The notes beneath the pieces are model-generated. The model made no database searches. It saw only the letters and a list, made by a program, of their open reading frames with translations, and had not been told where the DNA came from. Positions 43,588 through 53,307 of a stretch of DNA of 64,000 nt are shown here, one piece after another (position 1 is the first letter of the stretch; the number at the start of each line of letters is the position of its first letter). This DNA comes from Selaginella moellendorffii. Its lineage: Eukaryota; Streptophyta; Lycopodiopsida; Selaginellales; Selaginellaceae. The stretch lies in contig NW_003314398.1 of NCBI RefSeq assembly GCF_000143415.4, forward strand, positions 96,646-160,645, read 5' to 3'. Made by a program: the position numbers and the translations under genes.

Positions 43588-44853
43588 TCAGGAACTATCG
43601 AGATTGATCGTCTCCGTTGTCCCGAGATGTTTGTGACGAAGCCCATACCTCGCGAGCACCTGATTATCACCGAAGTTTAGAGCTCTCTCCATTCCCACCC
43701 GGCATTTCTCTTCGGGGTACGCCGGATCCTTCCCGCAGGGCTTGCATCCCACAAAATGCGTCACAAAGGGCCAGCGCTCGTCTCCAGGCCCGGGCTGGTT
43801 CTTCTCCATGATCTCCTCGTATCGGTCCACCAGCGCCACCCAGTAGCCATGCAAGTAATACGAGTTCTCCAAGAACACGCGCTCTCCCCACATCTGCTGG
43901 TTATTCCGGAGCAGAAAGACGAGGGCGGACTGATCGTCGGCCTCAAAGACCGGACGATTCCGGAGATTCTGGGACAGAATTTCACCGGCCTTGATCCTGA
44001 CCGTCCCTTTTGGCCCCATTGGCGCCCAGGCGTCCAGAAGGTCGAGCGACCACTGGCAATTCCGGATGAGAAAGCTGCCCGTGTTTAGACCCAGCCAGCT
44101 GCCCGTGACGTACACCTCGGAGGCCCATCCGTGCAGCACAAGATTGTGACCAGCGTACTTGGCCAGGGGTATCTGGAAGGCTATGTCTGTGACGACGGCA
44201 TCGCTGTCGAGCCACCACAGCCATTCGATCTCCGGGCGCGCGAGCATCAGACGGCGGAGGAGCGGCAGCTTGGCCCAAAACCCCGTGAGCTGGTCGTCCA
44301 TGGTGGCGGTGTTGTAAAACACCTCGATTTCGTGGAGCCGTGCGTAGTCCATCTTGTTCTTGAGCGATCGCAGCAGGAAATTGTCGCCGGTGGGGTTGTC
44401 GCAGGGATTGGGCTGCGATCCAGTGACCATGAGGAGCTTTGTGGGCCGCGATTGGATCGATTTGGACCTCTGCTCGTCCCAGTCGCTGATCTTTGGACCC
44501 AATCTGTAAGGATGCTGCTCGATCTTCGCCTCGATCGATTGGGAAGCTATTCTAGAGTGATCCACACCAGGGAGCGACGGAATGATCGATTGATCACCGC
44601 GAATTGCTCGACTAGAGTGATCCAAACCGCGGAGAACGCGCCTCTGGATTTCGTGGAAATCCTTCTGAGGCGTGCCGAATTCGCCCGCTCCGATCGATCC
44701 TCGCAGCATTAGGATCGTCAGGACCCCGCACACCACCGTGATCTTGAGTTTGTTGATCGCCTTCCTCGTCGCCGGGCTCCTCAAGCAAATCCTCTTGAAA
44801 AACAGGGGACTGGCGACTGAGCTCGCCATGATCTTCGCTGCGATGATCGTCAA
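43588..44853 (-). CDS. Xyloglucan 6-xylosyltransferase-like glycosyltransferase (GT34)
   Basis: Golgi type II enzyme that adds xylose to the glucan backbone of xyloglucan; galactomannan galactosyltransferases share the family. 421 residues, single exon. A membrane anchor lies near residues 37-55 (ITVVCGVLTILMLRG). Then a stem, and the catalytic domain from about residue 140: GSQPNPCDNPTGDNFLLR, FWAKLPLLRRLMLARPEIEW, the DxD-type metal site in WWLDSDAVVTD, LNTGSFLIRNCQWSLDLLDAW, FEADDQSALVFLL, GYWVALVDRYEE and WPFVTHFVGCKPCG. All are standard GT34 blocks. A second in-frame ATG eight codons downstream (MASSVASP) could also start translation. Acceptor specificity cannot be read from sequence. 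Confidence 0.93.
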   Translation of the reverse strand: MTIIAAKIMASSVASPLFFKRICLRSPATRKAINKLKITVVCGVLTILMLRGSIGAGEFGTPQKDFHEIQRRVLRGLDHSSRAIRGDQSIIPSLPGVDHSRIASQSIEAKIEQHPYRLGPKISDWDEQRSKSIQSRPTKLLMVTGSQPNPCDNPTGDNFLLRSLKNKMDYARLHEIEVFYNTATMDDQLTGFWAKLPLLRRLMLARPEIEWLWWLDSDAVVTDIAFQIPLAKYAGHNLVLHGWASEVYVTGSWLGLNTGSFLIRNCQWSLDLLDAWAPMGPKGTVRIKAGEILSQNLRNRPVFEADDQSALVFLLRNNQQMWGERVFLENSYYLHGYWVALVDRYEEIMEKNQPGPGDERWPFVTHFVGCKPCGKDPAYPEEKCRVGMERALNFGDNQVLARYGLRHKHLGTTETINLDSS

Positions 44854-45270
44854 TGCCGGGGAAAATGGTGTTTAAATCGCACGAGCTCGTGCTGTAAAGT
44901 CCACGCGAGTGTGGATCCCCATCCATGGAGAAGAGGATGGACCACAGGGCAATTGAAAGCTTCTCCTGACCGATCGAGTGGGTTGTCTCGATTGATCACT
45001 CTCATAGTGACGACAACCTACAGTCTTTTCTTGACTCTTTTCCCCGTGTTCTCTTCTCCTCTCTGCGACCCAGTCCATAGTTCTCGAATCCCTGCCAGGA
45101 ACGTCAAGCGTAGATCTCACGACAAAGGAAAGCTCCTACTCTTTGGAAGAAGAATCTCTGTAAATGACTCGTTTTCAAGGTCTTAGAAAAATCCGAGAAG
45201 ACTGTGCTTCCATCAGTTCGACCACTGTTATTCCCAGGAATGGCATTAGTTACATACAAACCAATCCATA
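44854..45270. other. Intergenic: GT34 promoter and receptor-kinase 3' UTR
   Basis: 417 bases between two minus-strand genes. Only short frames. No clear TATA box was recognised. Confidence 0.45.
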
Positions 45271-47718
45271 TCACCTTCCCTCGAGGAGATCCTCGGACAT
45301 GGTCGGCCCGCGCTGCGCGTCTTCGCCTTCGTCCAGCGCTGCCAAGCCTGAGAAGGGGCCCGAGGAGAAGAAGGACGACGTACCATCCGACTCAAACGTT
45401 GCCGACGTCTGCCGGGTGTTGTGGTTGTGCCAGCTCGTCGCAAACGTCCCGTCCGACATGCTCGGGGACACCGGGGTCTCCACCGTCATGTTTTCCCTCT
45501 CGCCGCTGTGCGTGTACTCGTTGCTGTGCTGCACCATCTTGAGAGACTGGACCACCTCGCCCATCGTTGGTCTCTGGTTCGTTTCCGGGGCGACGCAAGC
45601 AGCAGCTACCGCAGCAACTTGTGCGAAGTCCTCCCGCGGGTACTGGCCGTTTAGTCGGGGATCTGCGAGGTCGTAGATGTGATCGACATCCTTGAGCACA
45701 GGCCGTGCCTGAGAATGATCGTTAGCACTAAAAGTAAAAGCGAAAACCATGCACTTTCTCACCCAGGTGACTAGATTCTCTTGGCCGGTAGGCTGTGCCA
45801 TGTCCACGGGCTTTCTCCCGGAGAGCAACTCAAGCAAGACTACGCCATAGCTGTAGACGTCGCTTTTCACAAGTAAGTGTCCAGTCATCGCGTACTCTGG
45901 AGCAACATATCTGTGCAAAGAAACATCAGTAGTAGCGAATACGAAAAAGAGATTCCTACCCGAAAGTTCCCATGACCCGGGTCGAGACGTAGCTTGTTTG
46001 TCCTTCCGGAGCCTGCTTGGCAAGACCAAAATCGGCAACTTTCGCTTGGAAGTTGTCTTCCAATAATATGTTTGAAGCCTTGAAATCCCTGTGAATAACG
46101 CAAGGTTGACAGTCTTCATGTAGATACGCCAGCCCTCTCGCTGCACCGATTGCGATTTTCATTCGTGTATCCCAGTCTAGTGGGTTGTTTGCACCAAGTC
46201 GTCCTGAGAGTAATGTTAGCACAATATAGATCTTGCAAGCACGAAATCCATACCGTGAAGCCACGACTCCAAACTTCCATTAGGAACAAGTTCGTAGCAG
46301 AGAAGATGCTGTGAGGAATCCCGGCTACTGAAAAACCCGACAAGTTTCACGAGATGTCTATGGTGTAATCTGCTTAGCATTTCCACCTCCACCAAAAACT
46401 CTTTATCGCCTTGATGACCACCACTGCTGAGCCTCTTGATCGCTACTGCCATTCCATCTTTCAAGTTCCCTCGGTACACACGTCCAAAGCCGCCTTCGCC
46501 TAACAAGTTAGCCGGATCAAAGCCATTCGTTGCTTCTTTGAGATCCTCGTAGGAAAATATTCGCGTGCTTGTTGGACGAGTTAACAAAGAGAGCATTTGA
46601 GGAGGGTCCGATGCTTTAGTAAAAGAGGACGTGTGACCTGCATGAAAGAAAATTAAAAATTGCAGAACTATTAGTTTAGAGAACCAACCTGACTTGGTCA
46701 AGCTTGCCTTCTCTTCAGATTCTTTGTTTCCAGGAGCCAGTTTACGAATGAATAGTATAGAAAGGCAGAGCAAAGCCACTATTGCAATACCAACTCCTAG
46801 TATAATTCCCAGCCGAACCTTCCCTTTGGGCCTTTCAGAAGCGGAGGATTGGTTGTTGGTGGGCGTCGATAGAGGCTGATTTCTTGATGGGGAAGGTGCA
46901 AAAACTGGTGAGGGCGATGGAGACACTGCACGTACAAAACAAATACACGGCGATAAGTTAATGCACAAAAGAGCACGTCAAGCTTACCAGGTTCCGGGCC
47001 AAAAAGGTTGAAACGAAGAAGCGTGTAGTTTCCCACAAGAGAAGAGTTGAAACGAACCTTGTGAGCATCCAAAGAAGCCTTGACGCTTGTAGCCTCTTGG
47101 GATGAGAAACTAACACCGACCAGGGGGCCTAGATAAATGGACATATTGAGCTCACTGGTAGTAATATAATAGAATGCTGTAATCACCACTTGCGGGTCTT
47201 GGAGCTTGAGCTGGGACGCGAGCTGGTGCTGGAAGGCGACGGTGGAGTTAATGAAGTTGGACGACACATTGTCGAGAAGTAGCCCGATCTCTATCGGATA
47301 GACACAGGAGCAAGTCTCGCCACCGGGTCTGTTCATCATATTGTCCACACAGCAGCCTGGATGACACTAAAAAGTGTCGGCAAAAAAGATGAGAAAAAGA
47401 AAGAAGAATGCATACCAGGAGAGGGCGACTTTCCGGGTGGAGCAGCCACGGTGGGTGACACAGACGGCGCGTTCGTTGAAAAGCCTGTGTCATTGACACC
47501 TTGGAGCAGCCACCTGCGCGTATGATCTAGAAGAAAACAGCAAGCGTGACACTTAGCCACTTCAAGCACAAAAAAAAAAAGCGACAAGGAAGAAATCACT
47601 CTACTTTACCTTGTCTAGGAACAGGAAAATCGTCCAGAGCCAATGCGAGAACTCCAATTAATCCCGCAAACACGACGACCACGATGATCTGCTCTGATCT
47701 CCGGCAATAGATCTTCAT
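45271..47718 (-). CDS. ALE2-like receptor-like Ser/Thr protein kinase
   Basis: Eight exons: 47718-47610, 47526-47416, 47356-46988, 46925-46689, 46637-46254, 46203-45960, 45910-45763, 45708-45271; 680 codons (679 residues), all phases consistent. Signal peptide ([18 protein letters not shown]), a Pro/Ser-rich segment, then an extracellular Cys-containing domain ([20 protein letters not shown]) typical of ALE2-type kinases. Another Pro/Ser stretch and a membrane helix follow ([20 protein letters not shown]). The kinase has [30 protein letters not shown] and YVAPEY; catalytic residues are complete. ALE2 acts in epidermal differentiation in Arabidopsis; the same role here is inference. A retroelement lies 410 bp upstream of the start. 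Confidence 0.9.
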
Positions 47719-48127
47719 TTTCCTTTCCCCTGGTGGAAGAAGCCGGTTTCACGGCGAACAGAGAGGCCCCATCCCTCTGCCCGACCGAAACCCCTAGCAA
47801 CTAGAGCAAGCTGGGCGCCGGGCGGGCGCCGCAGTCTGGGGAGATCGCTGGCATTCCTAAAGACGAGCCTAGATCGGCGGAGCTGCGGCACATACCTGTA
47901 GATCTAGCATGGAGCGCCCTAGCCGCAGCTACAAACCCTAAGAAAGCGCAAAAACCAACAATCCCAGCACGCAATCCTCTCTTTCTCTTCCCCCTGCGGC
48001 ATATCCAAATACATATATACTTTTGTACGGATGCAGTACATGAGAAACCAAATTCTTAAGCATATTCTAATTAAAAGGTAATAAAATTCCAAATATTTAA
48101 AATGATGCATTTTGTTAAAATTATATT
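47719..48127. other. Upstream region of the ALE2-like gene
   Basis: 409 bases between the start codon and the retroelement's 3' LTR. It holds a telo-box-like AAACCCTAAG on the plus strand near 47934 and becomes AT-rich after 48000. The promoter must lie here or partly within the LTR. Confidence 0.45.
48123..48127 (+). repeat. Target-site duplication, left copy (ATATT / TATT)
   Basis: ATATT before the left LTR matches ATATT at 53137-53141 if the last LTR base is shared; otherwise the strict TG...CA ends leave TATT, 4 bp. Either length fits a Ty3/Gypsy insertion. Confidence 0.55.
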
Positions 48128-48301
48128 TGTGAGTGCATGGAATATGGAAAGAGAATACAGAAATGTGCATATCAATTAGCTCAAAAACCCTAGCTTATAT
48201 ACAAGAGCGAGTGGTCCGGATTGAAACCAATCCGACGGCTACCAAAATCCACTACGCTAATATTAGTATACGGCATCGTAGCCGTACACTTGGCCCTCAC
48301 A
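48128..48301 (-). repeat. 3' LTR of the intact element
   Basis: 174 bp, bounded by TGTGAG and CTCACA. On the minus strand it contains TTGTATATAAGC, a likely TATA box, near 48206. Two of its three differences from the other LTR fall near 48152-48158, the third near 48204. Confidence 0.9.
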
Positions 48302-48318
48302 TCATCCCCTCCTCTCGG
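48302..48318 (-). other. Polypurine tract
   Basis: Minus strand reads GAGAGGAGGGGATGA immediately before the 3' LTR, the usual primer site for plus-strand DNA synthesis. The same tract is seen beside the LTRs of both relic copies (57066-57083 and 57486-57500). Confidence 0.8.
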
Positions 48319-48333
48319 AATAATGGAAGGCCG

Positions 48334-51300
48334 TCAGGGTTCTCTTGTCGATGGGCCGGGATCTGGAGGAACGTCAGGAGGAGGCATCGGTGGATCTGTA
48401 GACAGTATTAACTGCTCCTGATCCCTTTGTATGAAGCGTTTTAACCGCTGCACATGCACAATCTTCGGAGGATCGGCCTGCTGAACGTCATGCCGAACCT
48501 CATAAACTTGTGGTCCAACTTGCCGCAACACCCGATACGGTCCTTTCCACTGCGCAAGGAGCCCCTTAGATAAACCACGTACCGTAAGATGGGGAAAACG
48601 GACTAACACCAAATCATCCATTTTGTACTCCGCAGGTGGACAATGATGGGAATTGTAGCGCCGTTGTTGTCCCACTTGTACGCGGCCTAAGTGTTCAGCA
48701 GACTCTGCTCGGACAAGTGGAAGAATGCTTGTCAAATATTGATCCCATGACCTAACATCAGGAGCTCGTGGCAATCGCGAAGGTAAACCCAGCTCTGTTG
48801 GTAATATTGGATCATGACCATATAGAAGTTTATATGGTGAAGCACCAACAGAACTCTGCACCCCTGTGACATAAGCATACCGAAGAGACGGCAAATAACC
48901 ATCCCAATCCGAATGTTGAAAGTTCACATACTTCGCAATCATCCCTTTGAATGTCCGAACGAGCTGTTCCACCAGACCGTCTGATTGTGGATGATAAGCA
49001 CTCGTAAAAGTGTGGCGTATCCCCAACCGAGATGTCAAAACATGAAATACCTCAGCCATAAATGCAGGACCATTATCCGAAAGAATCCGCTCTGGACAAG
49101 AATGCTGGAATACCACTCGATTGAGGAGGAAGTATCCAACAGCAGTTGCAGAGGCACTAGCAAGAGCACCAACTTCCACCCAACGAGTCAAGTAGTCAGA
49201 AGCAATAATAACATACTCATTGCTAGCAGTCGATCGCGGAAAAGGTCCCATAAGATCAAACGCCACCAACTCAAATGGACGAGAAACTGCAATTGACTCC
49301 AACCGTCCTTCCGCAGCACAAGGGGGAGTATTACGAGCTTGGCACCAAACGCAGCTACGCACATACCGGATAATATCACGTCGCATCTTTGGCCAATAGA
49401 AAAATCTGCGCAGCTTCTCGGTGACACGACGGTGTCCCATATGCCCACTTAGAATAGGAGAATCATGGTAGGCATGGAGAAACCGCGGAATAAACACCGA
49501 AGGCACCACCAGCCGTAAATGATCATCAGGATCCGTCCCCACAAAATAAAGAAGGTCATCTTCAAGGCGATATTGAGAATGTAAATGCCGAAAAGGCAAG
49601 TCATCAGCAAGTGATGCAGGATTCTCAAACCCATCTCGAAGCCTTCGAATCCACGACTCAATCTTTTGAGCCTCGCGAACCTCATCCAGAGAAGGTAGAT
49701 CTTGCTCTACGCCCTGTGGACACTGAACGTCAAGGACAGCAACCGCCGACGGCACAGAATCCTCATCTAGAAAATCCACAGATGCTGGAACAACAGGTTC
49801 GTCAGAAACATGAGAAGTGAATGGAGAAGGAAGAGGAGCTCGAGAAAGGGCATCAGCATCAGCCATAGAACTCCCTGGGCGATGAACAACATTGAAATCA
49901 TATATCTGAAGCTTCAAAGCCCATCGAGCCGTACGACCAACCAGGTTCTTCCGCTTCAATAATGAAGTAACAGCAGCATGGTCACCTTCAAGTAACGTCC
50001 GAGAACCATGTAAATATGCATGAAGTTTCTCGAAACCCCAGACTGCTGCTAAACACTCCTTCTCCGTCGTGGAGTAGTTCATCTCCGCTGGTTGTAATGT
50101 ACGGCTTATATATGCAATGGGATGGCATTGACCAGGCACACTCGAGCTCTCTTGCATCAACACACCTCCAAGACCAATGTCAGAAGCATTCACGCGCAAA
50201 ATAAAAGGTCGAGTGTAATCAGGATATGCCAAAACCGGAGGAGTCGTCAATAGCTCTTTGAGATTCACGAACGCCCGCTCACAATCGGGAGACCAGATGA
50301 AAGATGACGTTGATGACTTCAGCAACGCTCGCAATGGTGTAGTGAGATCGGAAAGATGATCCACAAAACGACCGAGATACTGCACCTTACCCAAAAAGCG
50401 TTGCACATCATTCACACACTTCGGAGTAGGGAACTTTAGAACAGCCACAAGTTTGTCAGGATCAACTTGCAAACCCTCACGAGAAATACGGTACCCAAGA
50501 TAAGTTGTGTCCTTGGACCCAAACACGCACTTCGACCGCTTCAGCTTTAAACCAACATCGCGTAGCCGATCCAACACTTTACAAACATCACGAACATGCT
50601 CCTCCCACGTCCCCTCCGAGTGGATCAAGACATCATCAATGAAGTCAGCCGTCACCTCCGGCATATCGCAAAGAACCTCGTCCATCATCCGCTGAAAAGT
50701 TGCTGGAGCATTGTTCAAACCAAACGGCATCACCAAAAACTCGTACAAACCAAATGGTGTACGAAAAGCAGTCTTAGGAATATCTTCTTTAGCCAACGGT
50801 ACTTGCCAATACCCAGAAGCAAGATCTAGCTTGGTGAACCAACGACTTCGCCCCAGACGATCCAAGAGATCAGCAGTGTGAGGAAGAAGGTACACGTCCG
50901 GGATCGTCACTTCATTTAACGGACGATAGTCGATGCAGAAACGAATACTCCCATCAGGCTTCGTCACAAGATGAGGTTCACATGCCCAAGGACTCCGCGA
51001 CTTCCGAATAACACCCTTCTCCAACATCTCCTTGACGTTTGCACGTAAAATCTTGATCTCCTTGGGTGACCGACGACGAACAGGAACCTTGATTGGACGA
51101 GCATCCCTAGTTGGAATGGGATGACGTGTGGCAATCTTGGCCCCAGACGATAGGTCAAATTCAAAGAGATCAGAATACTCCTTCATGAGCTGGTCAACAG
51201 CTGCAACACAAAGATCATCAGAGGGATCGGAAAAGGGAAGAGTAGAACAAGATGGAAACACAAGAGGAAATAGTGGGGGAACAAAAGTAATGGAAGCAGA

Positions 51301-51933
51301 GGTAGAAGTAGAGGGACGAAGAGGTACGGAAGTGAGAGGAATGGATGAAACATAAGGAAGTATAAGACAAGGGGGAGAAGCCTCAAAGTCACACTTGGCA
51401 TGATTGTGCTGCAACCAATCCATACCAAGAATGAGGTCAAAAGCTTGACTCGGCACCACCCGCAACGACTGCAACTCAAGCTCCAGATCGCCCACACGCA
51501 CAACCAGGTCCGCCTCATCTCGTGCACATGCATGTGTACGGCCGTTGCCATAAAGAATGAAAACTGGATCCGCCGCACGATGCAAGTGTAGATGACAACG
51601 TGTGGCAACAGGTTGAGCAATAGAAAATAAACTCGAACCTGTATCAACCAACACGGAGAGAAGAATAGGAGACCTCTTGTTATAAAAACGAGCTTGGAAA
51701 GTAAACACTGGATGAACCGGTGCCGAGTGAACCCCTTGATGATACTCCCGAAAGAAAGATGGAGGGGTCACTAACTTATTCGCGCAAGGTCCCTCCATTA
51801 CTCGTGCGACTCCTCGTTTCCCGAATGCACCTCGGTATCCAAACCTTCCACCGCAGCAGCACCAACGGGATGTTGCTGACGCCAAGGTCTCCACCCAGGA
51901 AATGGAGGTCGCCAATCCGGAAAGCGCCGACAA
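48334..51933 (-). CDS. Gypsy pol polyprotein (protease, RT, RNase H, integrase)
   Basis: 1199 codons from the first ATG at 51933; translation probably enters from gag by a -1 shift at 51816-51822 rather than at this ATG. Numbering from the ATG: aspartic protease DTGSS at 97-101; reverse transcriptase with FIDDVLIHS near 430; RNase H with LEGDHAAV near 648; integrase zinc site (H, H, then CVWC) around 829-863; catalytic D near 892, D near 951 and E near 988, the last two about 35 residues apart. The C-terminus has the LVRFPH...WKGPYRVL...VHVQRLK integrase tail and no chromodomain. Fully open frame, consistent with recent activity. Confidence 0.93.
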   Translation of the reverse strand: MSALSGLATSISWVETLASATSRWCCCGGRFGYRGAFGKRGVARVMEGPCANKLVTPPSFFREYHQGVHSAPVHPVFTFQARFYNKRSPILLSVLVDTGSSLFSIAQPVATRCHLHLHRAADPVFILYGNGRTHACARDEADLVVRVGDLELELQSLRVVPSQAFDLILGMDWLQHNHAKCDFEASPPCLILPYVSSIPLTSVPLRPSTSTSASITFVPPLFPLVFPSCSTLPFSDPSDDLCVAAVDQLMKEYSDLFEFDLSSGAKIATRHPIPTRDARPIKVPVRRRSPKEIKILRANVKEMLEKGVIRKSRSPWACEPHLVTKPDGSIRFCIDYRPLNEVTIPDVYLLPHTADLLDRLGRSRWFTKLDLASGYWQVPLAKEDIPKTAFRTPFGLYEFLVMPFGLNNAPATFQRMMDEVLCDMPEVTADFIDDVLIHSEGTWEEHVRDVCKVLDRLRDVGLKLKRSKCVFGSKDTTYLGYRISREGLQVDPDKLVAVLKFPTPKCVNDVQRFLGKVQYLGRFVDHLSDLTTPLRALLKSSTSSFIWSPDCERAFVNLKELLTTPPVLAYPDYTRPFILRVNASDIGLGGVLMQESSSVPGQCHPIAYISRTLQPAEMNYSTTEKECLAAVWGFEKLHAYLHGSRTLLEGDHAAVTSLLKRKNLVGRTARWALKLQIYDFNVVHRPGSSMADADALSRAPLPSPFTSHVSDEPVVPASVDFLDEDSVPSAVAVLDVQCPQGVEQDLPSLDEVREAQKIESWIRRLRDGFENPASLADDLPFRHLHSQYRLEDDLLYFVGTDPDDHLRLVVPSVFIPRFLHAYHDSPILSGHMGHRRVTEKLRRFFYWPKMRRDIIRYVRSCVWCQARNTPPCAAEGRLESIAVSRPFELVAFDLMGPFPRSTASNEYVIIASDYLTRWVEVGALASASATAVGYFLLNRVVFQHSCPERILSDNGPAFMAEVFHVLTSRLGIRHTFTSAYHPQSDGLVEQLVRTFKGMIAKYVNFQHSDWDGYLPSLRYAYVTGVQSSVGASPYKLLYGHDPILPTELGLPSRLPRAPDVRSWDQYLTSILPLVRAESAEHLGRVQVGQQRRYNSHHCPPAEYKMDDLVLVRFPHLTVRGLSKGLLAQWKGPYRVLRQVGPQVYEVRHDVQQADPPKIVHVQRLKRFIQRDQEQLILSTDPPMPPPDVPPDPGPSTREP

Positions 51934-52730
51934 CGCTGATAAGTATGACCAACTTCATCACATGCCCAGCAACGAAGGTCACGGCCACGACCACGTCCTC
52001 GCCCTTGTCCTTGGACTCGAGTAGCAGCAGCATCAACCTCCATGGGAACAGGACCATCACTCATAGGAAGTGGAGTTGAAGGACGTGTAGCAAGAAGTGG
52101 AAGAGGCGACGTCTCATAACGTTGTGCCAAGCGAAGAGCATCGTCAAGAGTGGCAGGAGCAAGTGCATGCACAAGTCCGACAAGATCTTGACGAAGTGCT
52201 GGCCACAGCATTCCTAGCTTGATCCGCTCCGACATATTTGGCTCCGCACGAAGCAAAAGACTTCGGAAACGAACACCAAATTGCATCACTGACTCAGATG
52301 GCCCTTGGCGAAGACGATGCAATTGTTGGAAGGCATCATCACAATCGTCGGCGTGTCCGAAGGCGCGTTTGAAGACGTCCGGAAGAACACTCCAATCGCC
52401 ACGAGTAGCTGCGCTCAATCCATTGTACCACTGCAATGCCGTCCCCTGGAGACATGTGGGGAACTCACGCAAACGTCGAGCATCATCCCAAGAATGATAT
52501 GTGGCAATCACCGTGAAGTGATCGAACCAATGGTACACATCATCCCCAGGATTCCCATGAAAGAACTCCGGCCGAACGCGAGGATTGGCACCAAAAGCAA
52601 GAGGAGTTGTACCATGTGCCGTGAATGCCGCCATCAACTGAGTTTGGTTGTTCAATTGCAAGCGCATAGCATCAAGCAATTGAACCAACTGTTGCTCTAG
52701 AGTCAAAGGAGGAGATTGCGGATCGGCCAT
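51798..52730 (-). CDS. Gypsy gag protein
   Basis: 310 residues. The central part (FFHGNPGDDVYHWFDHFTVI, GTALQWYNGL, RLRQGPSESVMQFGVRFRSL) is the retrotransposon gag capsid region. A zinc knuckle CWACDEVGHTYQRC (C-x2-C-x4-H-x4-C) lies near residue 260. The frame overlaps pol by 136 bases in the -1 register. The start is the first ATG after the leader, in a good context (ccATGg). Confidence 0.9.
   Translation of the reverse strand: MADPQSPPLTLEQQLVQLLDAMRLQLNNQTQLMAAFTAHGTTPLAFGANPRVRPEFFHGNPGDDVYHWFDHFTVIATYHSWDDARRLREFPTCLQGTALQWYNGLSAATRGDWSVLPDVFKRAFGHADDCDDAFQQLHRLRQGPSESVMQFGVRFRSLLLRAEPNMSERIKLGMLWPALRQDLVGLVHALAPATLDDALRLAQRYETSPLPLLATRPSTPLPMSDGPVPMEVDAAATRVQGQGRGRGRGRDLRCWACDEVGHTYQRCRRFPDWRPPFPGWRPWRQQHPVGAAAVEGLDTEVHSGNEESHE
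51816..51822 (-). promoter_or_regulatory. Candidate -1 ribosomal frameshift heptamer (GGGAAAC)
   Basis: In the gag frame the minus strand reads G GGA AAC, an X XXY YYZ heptamer, 15 bases before the gag stop. Slipping back one base reads GGG AAA, which lies in the open pol frame. No downstream stem or pseudoknot was confirmed by eye. Confidence 0.6.
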
Positions 52731-52963
52731 GAAAATGAATGAAAAAGAAAGAGCAAAAGAAGAGAAATGACAAAAAGCTGGAAAGAAATGGTAGATCTAG
52801 ACAATGCAAAAAGCTAGATCTAAACCAAAATCCTGAAAGGAAAGAACAAAAGAAAGGAAATGGAAAAAGCTAGATCTAGACAATGCAAAAGCTAAATTTA
52901 AACCGAAATCCCAAATCCAAGCACTCCCCAGGGACAATCAAAGGTGCCCCTCATCTCCACCAA
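52731..52963 (-). other. Retroelement leader with possible primer-binding site
   Basis: Between the 5' LTR and gag. One base after the LTR the minus strand reads TGGTGGAGATGAGGGGC, starting TGG as a tRNA primer site should, but I could not match it to a particular tRNA. The rest is A/G-rich with a repeated AAAAGCTAGATCTA motif near 52790-52885. Confidence 0.5.
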
Positions 52964-53137
52964 TGTGAGTGCATGGAATATGGAAAGGGAATATAGAAAT
53001 GTGCATATCAATTAGCTCAAAAACCCTAGCTTATATACAGGAGCGAGTGGTCCGGATTGAAACCAATCCGACGGCTACCAAAATCCACTACGCTAATATT
53101 AGTATACGGCATCGTAGCCGTACACTTGGCCCTCACA
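52964..53137 (-). repeat. 5' LTR of the intact element
   Basis: 174 bp, same ends as the 3' LTR and 98.3% identical. A TATA-like TGTATATAAGC on the minus strand should drive the element's transcript. Confidence 0.9.
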
Positions 53138-53307
53138 TATTGATATTAAAAAATAAAAATGTTACTTTATTAAAATTAATATAAAAATTACTCAAAGCAA
53201 AAAAACATGCAAATCAAAATTAAAAATTAAAGTAAGTTCATATTTATATTATTTTTACTTTATTTAGATAAAATTAAAATAAAAATTAATAATCTTTAAA
53301 AACTAGT

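Larger units (their letters stand above)
48128..53137 (-). mobile_element. Intact Ty3/Gypsy LTR retrotransposon, 5.0 kb
   Basis: Complete element read on the minus strand: 5' LTR 52964-53137, leader, gag, pol, polypurine tract, 3' LTR 48128-48301. LTRs are both 174 bp and differ at 3 positions (98.3% identity), so the insertion is recent. LTR ends are TGTGAG...CTCACA. Domain order in pol (protease, reverse transcriptase, RNase H, integrase) is the Gypsy order; no chromodomain was seen. Both reading frames are open, so the copy may be autonomous. Two older relatives lie to its right. Confidence 0.92.

Noticed and set aside
52930-52963. A named tRNA primer-binding site for the retroelement
   Set aside because: The site starts with TGG next to the LTR but I could not match the following bases to a specific plant tRNA end, so only a possible site is noted.
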